Assembly: GCF_042676025.1 (NCBI RefSeq)
Contig: NZ_JBHTJP010000032.1
Coordinates: 1,178,001-1,242,000, forward strand
DNA from: Salinimicrobium gaetbulicola
GTDB taxonomy: Bacteria; Bacteroidota; Bacteroidia; Flavobacteriales; Flavobacteriaceae
DNA length: 64,000 nt
Direction: 5' to 3'
Position numbers and translations under genes: made by a program. The number at the start of each line of letters is the position of its first letter. Positions within the stretch are counted from its first letter, which is position 1. Below the pieces are notes generated by a model that saw nothing but the letters and a program-made list of their open reading frames with translations, had not been told where the DNA came from and searched no databases. Below are positions 60,007 through 64,000 of the stretch, one piece after another.

Positions 60007-60786
60007 TCACTCGAATCGGATTGTAGTATGTACATTCTCCGTCCCGACGACGACTCCAATGTGCTCAAAAGAACGCCCGTCTTGTAGTTCGCCACGAGAG
60101 ACAATGCTATGCATTCCTGGACGTTCGTTTTGCTGAAACTGGATCACATCCCTTTGAAAACTGGCATAACCGATCAATAGCGACGATAAGCTATTCAACT
60201 CGACGATCGTCAATTCCCCATCCATAACTGCCGACTCAAACTCCGACAGCTGTACGAAATAAACAGGCACAGCTCCGAGCCCGAGATGCTTGGCTTTAAC
60301 AGCATTCAAGGGATTAGAGGGATCGCGTAACCACACCGTACCCTCTATGGTGAGTGGACATCCAAAAACAGCGGGTATGTTGGGCGCTGATAGGAGATTG
60401 TAGTCGGCCGGGGCACAATTTGGATCACGCACGAATGTAATAGCTACCCATTCGCCGTCCGTTCGAGTCGCTCCGAAGCCTGTCAGACCAAGGCTCAATC
60501 CCGATGCATAGAGTGGCGGGCCGGGATTCTCTTCGGAAGGGAATTCCTGGATGACAAGGCCATTACTACTAGCGTTCATAGCTGATGCTTCAGTATAAGC
60601 TTTTGCGTCAAGGGAAAGATCTGATTCAACGGGTAATTCATCGCCCGAGCATCCTACAAACAAGACTAAACTGATTAAAGCGGACACTGCAATGAATACC
60701 TGCAAAGTACTGGGATCGAAAAGACCGAACATTTTCTTGTTTTTGCCGGTCATCTTAACTTTCTGGTTTTCAGTAATTGTTTCCAT
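60007..60786 (-). CDS. Lipoprotein-like envelope protein, GC-rich, function unknown
   Basis: 259 residues as read; ATGs at 60753 and 60732 are also possible starts. A hydrophobic segment (about 29-47) ends LFVGCSGDE, so Cys47 is a likely lipidation site after an unusually long N-region. The mature part has acidic Ser/Ala-rich linkers and a beta-rich domain (YASGLSLGLTGFGATRTDGEWVAITFVR..., LTIEGTVWLRD). No family recognised. Base composition is clearly more GC-rich and codon use differs from neighbours, so recent transfer is plausible. Monocistronic. Confidence 0.68.
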   Translation of the reverse strand: METITENQKVKMTGKNKKMFGLFDPSTLQVFIAVSALISLVLFVGCSGDELPVESDLSLDAKAYTEASAMNASSNGLVIQEFPSEENPGPPLYASGLSLGLTGFGATRTDGEWVAITFVRDPNCAPADYNLLSAPNIPAVFGCPLTIEGTVWLRDPSNPLNAVKAKHLGLGAVPVYFVQLSEFESAVMDGELTIVELNSLSSLLIGYASFQRDVIQFQQNERPGMHSIVSRGELQDGRSFEHIGVVVGTENVHTTIRFE

Positions 60787-60988
60787 ACACTAACTTTTTT
60801 TACGCAAACCCTTTATCAAATGTAGGTATTTACGTATGTTAATAACTGATTTTCAGTAAGTTACAAAACTTAACCAAATTTACCGATTTAATTTTGCAAG
60901 AATGATCATGATTATTTTAGTAACTTCTTAAGCCTTAACACATAAGAAAAACAAACCTCTTAAGTCTTAAATAAAATTTATTTAATAG

Positions 60989-61003
60989 CGACATATTTTG
61001 TCG
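60989..61003 (+). promoter_or_regulatory. Inverted repeat upstream of the hydrolase-WYL operon
   Basis: cgaca, spacer tattt, tgtcg; 44 bp before the hydrolase start. A possible site for the WYL regulator encoded in the same operon, given that such regulators bind inverted repeats. The arm is only 5 bp long, so the evidence is weak. Confidence 0.25.
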
Positions 61004-61046
61004 TCATCTATTCGTTTCTTTACTTCACTAATCAAAAGAAGCGATC

Positions 61047-61541
61047 ATGAACATTCTTTACCTACACGGATTAAAAAGTAAATTAAACGATGAAAAAAGA
61101 AGAATTCTTGAGAAATACGGAAAAGTATTTGCCCCCGACATTGACTACTCAGGGAAGCATATCCAGCCTCAACAAATTCTTCGAAACTATCCTGACACCC
61201 AATTTAATGTTGTTATAGGCAGCAGCATGGGTGCTTTGAATGGGTACATTATTTCGAACCAGATCGGCCGTCCTGCTCTCTTGTTCAATCCTCCCTTGGG
61301 AAAATATGCAATAGCGGAATTCTCTCTTGAACCCAGATTCACAACGGGCCTTTCACCTAAACAACTTCTACTGGGAGGAAAAGATGATGTTGTAGATCCA
61401 AAAGAAACTCTGACTTTTTTAAGTGATCATCTTCAGGAACATGAGCTGGAGATCAAAATAGATCCGAACCTCGGTCACCGCATTCCTCTTGACCTTTTTA
61501 AAGAACAGGTTTCCTATTTCTTTTCTAAACTTTGTTATTAA
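61047..61541 (+). CDS. YqiA/YcfP-type alpha/beta hydrolase-fold protein
   Basis: 164 residues, the short YqiA type. Opens NILYLHGLKSKLNDEK; the elbow GSSMGALNG gives the nucleophile Ser. The acid is probably in GGKDDVVDP and the His in NLGHRIPL. Such proteins are presumed esterases with unknown substrate. The WYL regulator gene starts 6 bp after the stop. Confidence 0.85.
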   Translation: MNILYLHGLKSKLNDEKRRILEKYGKVFAPDIDYSGKHIQPQQILRNYPDTQFNVVIGSSMGALNGYIISNQIGRPALLFNPPLGKYAIAEFSLEPRFTTGLSPKQLLLGGKDDVVDPKETLTFLSDHLQEHELEIKIDPNLGHRIPLDLFKEQVSYFFSKLCY

Positions 61542-61547
61542 TCAACT

Positions 61548-62438
61548 ATGTCCGTACACCACACCATTAAGCGTTACAACAAGATCATTTCCATTCTTAG
61601 GAGAAGACCGATGAGCTACGAGGAAGTTCAATATGAAATAGACTCAGATCCCGATGCCAGGGAAGAAAACCTCTTAACCTCTCAACGCACTTTTCAAAGA
61701 GACATCAGGAACATAGCCAGTATCTATGAGATCAAAATAGAGTCCAATAAAAACACCAATCAATATTATATTAAAGACGATGTGGAAGACATCCACTCCC
61801 GTCGCCTTCGGGAGAATTTCGAAATTGTAAATGCCATCAGGCTTTCAAAAGGTTTCGGCCAAAGCCTGATTTTTGAAGAACGCAGGTCCCTCGGCACAGA
61901 ACATATGGCGGGTCTTATTCACGCCATACAAAATCGTTTAACCGTCAAATTTGAATACCATAAGTTTTGGGACGAATCTGTTAGTACAAGAACTGTAAAC
62001 CCTGTTGCTTTGAAAGAGTCGCGAAACAGGTGGTATTTAATTGCACAGGACGAAGACATGGTAAAAAACTTCGCCCTTGATCGTATCAAGGATCTGCTTA
62101 TTTCAGAATATAAATTCAGCCCTGTCGATTACAATATTCACGAGGAATTTGACAACTGTTTCGGCATCATCAACGGAACGAATGAAAAAGCTCAAAAAGT
62201 GGTTCTTTCATTTACTCCCCAGGAAGGGCGTTATGTCGAATCCCTTCCGCTTCATCACAGTCAGCAGCTCATCCTGAAAAACGAGGAGGAAATCAGGTTC
62301 AGTTATTACATCCGGCCGACTTACGACTTTAGAATGGAGTTGCTCTCTTATGGAGATCAGGTGAAGGTCATTAAACCGGAAAGTTTAAAAAAAGCAATTA
62401 AGACAAAGTTGCAGGAAGCGTTGAAAAGCTATAAATAA
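61548..62438 (+). CDS. WYL-domain transcriptional regulator
   Basis: 296 residues. N-terminal helix-turn-helix (about 10-65, KIISILRRRPMSYEEVQYEI...RTFQRDIRNIASIYEIKI), then the WYL core with SRTVNPVALKESRNRWYLIAQDED, then the C-terminal WCX region (VVLSFTPQEGRYVESLPLHHSQQLI). WYL proteins bind single-stranded nucleic acid or nucleotides and often control defence or DNA-repair operons. It is coupled to the hydrolase upstream. An AAA ATPase and a DUF2779-like gene follow. Confidence 0.9.
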   Translation: MSVHHTIKRYNKIISILRRRPMSYEEVQYEIDSDPDAREENLLTSQRTFQRDIRNIASIYEIKIESNKNTNQYYIKDDVEDIHSRRLRENFEIVNAIRLSKGFGQSLIFEERRSLGTEHMAGLIHAIQNRLTVKFEYHKFWDESVSTRTVNPVALKESRNRWYLIAQDEDMVKNFALDRIKDLLISEYKFSPVDYNIHEEFDNCFGIINGTNEKAQKVVLSFTPQEGRYVESLPLHHSQQLILKNEEEIRFSYYIRPTYDFRMELLSYGDQVKVIKPESLKKAIKTKLQEALKSYK

Positions 62439-62561
62439 GTTTTTCTCGCGACACGAATTGGCGTAACCGCTTGTCATCTTTGAAACATCCGTCCCGGCAG
62501 AAAATCTTCCGGAATGTAGGGTACCTGGAGAATGGAAGCCTGGGCGGATTTTTTACTAAAC

Positions 62562-62569
62562 TAAATTTG
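62562..62569 (+). promoter_or_regulatory. -7 element of the AAA ATPase gene, six bases before its ATG
   Basis: TAAATTTG matches TAnnTTTG exactly. The ATG at 62575 falls at the expected start site, so the transcript may be leaderless. Confidence 0.45.
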
Positions 62570-62574
62570 ACAAA

Positions 62575-63639
62575 ATGAACTACGGAAATAATAGAGAGCC
62601 CCAATTTTTACCAGATTTCAATCTGCAGCATGTCAATCACATGTTGAATTTTTTTCATGTAACGAAAATGTACCTTGGCTACTTCGGCAAGGTTCCCAGT
62701 TACTATACTTTTCCGGAGCGTGACATTGAGAAATTTCATAAAGAATTTCCACAGAAATACGGCACAAATATCCTGGGAAAGCATTTCAGGCAAACCTACG
62801 GAAGGAAAGATCATAAAGCCGAGATCATCTATATTCTAAAAGATAAAATAATAGTTGAGCAGGATCCGGATGAAGTTACAATGTATTTCCAGGAAGAGAA
62901 TTCACCTCTTCTGCTGGAAATACTTGATTTTATGAAAGGGTATAAGAAAGAGAAACCTGAAAAAGCCCATATTAACCTCATCATAATGCAGCCTAATGGC
63001 CTCGATAATAGAAAAATAGATTTCGCCAAACCTGATCTTGACCTCTCAGGGAGTTACAATGATGATTTTAAAAGCTTTCATGAGAAAATGCTGAAGATCT
63101 TGCAGGAGGACAATAAAAGCGGGCTCCACCTCCTCTACGGAAAACCGGGAACCGGAAAAAGCACCTACATCAGGCACCTCTGCGGCCTGGTCACAAAGGA
63201 GATCGTCTTCCTGCCCGGGCAGATGGCTCAAAATCTTGATAATATCGCTATGACCAAATACCTTATGGATAACCCTAACTCCATACTGGTTATAGAAGAT
63301 GCAGAAGAACTGATCGTTTCCCGGGACAGTCAGCGGAACTCTAACCTCGCAATGATCCTAAATATCACCGATGGTATCCTGGGAGAATCACTGGGCATTC
63401 AGATCATTGCCACCTTCAATACGGATGTTCAAAACATCGATCCCGCTCTCAAACGCAAAGGACGGCTGAAATCAGCTTATGAATTTAAACCTCTTTCTAC
63501 GGAAAAAGCAAACTTGTTACTTTCGGAAATGAATACGAACTATTCCACAGATAAGGAAATGACCCTGGCGGAGATCTATAACATAAGCGAAGAAGAGCAG
63601 TATAAGAACCCGGTGAGAAAGGCGGTTGGGTTTAGATAA
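62575..63639 (+). CDS. AAA ATPase, BCS1-like
   Basis: 354 residues. The N-terminal half (1-175) has no recognised domain and starts with a polar stretch, then LNFFHVTKMYLGYFGKVPSYYTF. The AAA core has Walker A GKPGTGKST (about 190), Walker B SILVIEDAEEL, sensor-1 IIATFNTDV and the arginine finger KRKGRL. BCS1-type ATPases are found in bacterial defence loci and in protein remodelling. The neighbour WYL regulator and the DUF2779-like gene are consistent with a stress or defence context, not proof. Confidence 0.86.
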   Translation: MNYGNNREPQFLPDFNLQHVNHMLNFFHVTKMYLGYFGKVPSYYTFPERDIEKFHKEFPQKYGTNILGKHFRQTYGRKDHKAEIIYILKDKIIVEQDPDEVTMYFQEENSPLLLEILDFMKGYKKEKPEKAHINLIIMQPNGLDNRKIDFAKPDLDLSGSYNDDFKSFHEKMLKILQEDNKSGLHLLYGKPGTGKSTYIRHLCGLVTKEIVFLPGQMAQNLDNIAMTKYLMDNPNSILVIEDAEELIVSRDSQRNSNLAMILNITDGILGESLGIQIIATFNTDVQNIDPALKRKGRLKSAYEFKPLSTEKANLLLSEMNTNYSTDKEMTLAEIYNISEEEQYKNPVRKAVGFR

Positions 63640-63724
63640 AAAATAATACAAGAAGTAAATATGGTTTTCCACAACTGAACTACCCGACTCTTTTGTAAAT
63701 TAGAAACGATTAAAAATCAAACCT

Positions 63725-64000
63725 TTGAAACCACCTCGCTATTTAACCAAATCCCGCTTCAAGCTTGCCCTGGATTGTCCGACCAAACTCTATTATACCC
63801 GCAAAACAGAGTATGAAAACAAGAGTGACAGCGATTCATTTCTGGAAGCACTCGCTCAGGGAGGTTTCCAGGTGGAAGAATTAGCCAGAATGGATCACCC
63901 CGATGGTCATACAATTCTAGGGGATGATTACAACTATCAGTTGCTTGCCGACAAAACTGAAGAACTGCTGAAGCAGGAAAACGTCACCATATTTGAACCT
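63725..64000 (+). CDS. DUF2779-like protein, N-terminal part (runs off the window)
   Basis: 92 codons from TTG 63725 to the window end, all open. Opens KPPRYLTKSRFKLALDCPTKLYYTRKTEY, with an ALDCPTKLYY motif characteristic of Cas4/AddB-like PD-(D/E)XK nuclease starts (Cys for an iron-sulfur cluster); DUF2779 proteins begin this way and continue into an RNase H-like part. The C-terminus lies outside the window, so the type cannot be confirmed. A -7-like TAAATTAG is at 63696-63703. Confidence 0.7.
   Translation, partial: MKPPRYLTKSRFKLALDCPTKLYYTRKTEYENKSDSDSFLEALAQGGFQVEELARMDHPDGHTILGDDYNYQLLADKTEELLKQENVTIFEP

Overview
The window looks like a chromosomal segment of a marine-type Flavobacteriaceae bacterium (Bacteroidota). 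The evidence is the near absence of Shine-Dalgarno sequences, several -7 promoter elements of the form TAnnTTTG, many Cys-anchored lipoproteins and outer-membrane beta-barrels, a TonB-type energy transducer domain, a membrane pyrophosphatase of the K+-dependent type, and housekeeping genes of flavobacterial type. The genus (Gramella/Salegentibacter/Zunongwangia-like) is a guess. No rRNA, tRNA, CRISPR array, prophage or intact insertion sequence was recognised.

Layout. 1-2.8 kb: end of a glutaryl-CoA-dehydrogenase-like gene, a 2-hydroxyacid dehydrogenase, a universal stress protein and a small barrel. 3-16.8 kb: an accessory envelope region of membrane proteins, a membrane histidine kinase, a large lipoprotein overlapping a radical SAM/SPASM gene, a four-gene lipoprotein/barrel operon, an NTR-like secreted protein and an alpha/beta hydrolase. 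17-20.4 kb: a GC-rich 1097-residue secreted beta-propeller/amidohydrolase, followed by about 0.9 kb of intergenic repeats. 21-26.4 kb: DUF6122, deoxynucleoside kinase, fatty acid hydroxylase-type protein, subtilase lipoprotein and App1-type phosphatase. 26.4-33.3 kb: core energy metabolism (membrane and soluble pyrophosphatases, pdhB, etfB-etfA, bifunctional nuclease). 33.3-47.3 kb: nucleoside transporter, thyA, TonB-like protein, ergothioneine genes egtB-egtD-DUF427, asnA behind two asparagine attenuators, a PLP enzyme, folA, fructosamine kinase, fabD, DegT aminotransferase and Kdo transferase. 47.4-53.4 kb: two tandem paralogue pairs (small acidic lipoproteins, then beta-barrels), a lipoprotein phosphodiesterase and a multi-PAS two-component pair. 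53.7-64 kb: an HNH-fold regulator, saccharopine-dehydrogenase-like enzyme, secreted nuclease-fold protein, cupin, methyltransferase with a decayed second copy, DUF2914 protein, and a terminal group of hydrolase, WYL regulator, AAA ATPase and a DUF2779-like protein running off the end.

The strongest unusual signal is 38903-39236, in front of asnA (ammonia-dependent asparagine synthetase). Two consecutive short ORFs, each dense in Asn codons, are each followed by a hairpin plus U-tract terminator, and each has a visible mutually exclusive antiterminator pairing. This reads as a tandem, asparagine-sensing transcription attenuator. Other points worth following are a 28-bp perfect palindrome between the divergent pdhB and etfB genes, a hairpin and U-tract squeezed between the egtB promoter and its start codon, promoter elements placed for leaderless transcripts, two unannotated 30-34-residue membrane peptides, an HNH-type protein that lacks the expected histidines, and the radical SAM/lipoprotein operon.
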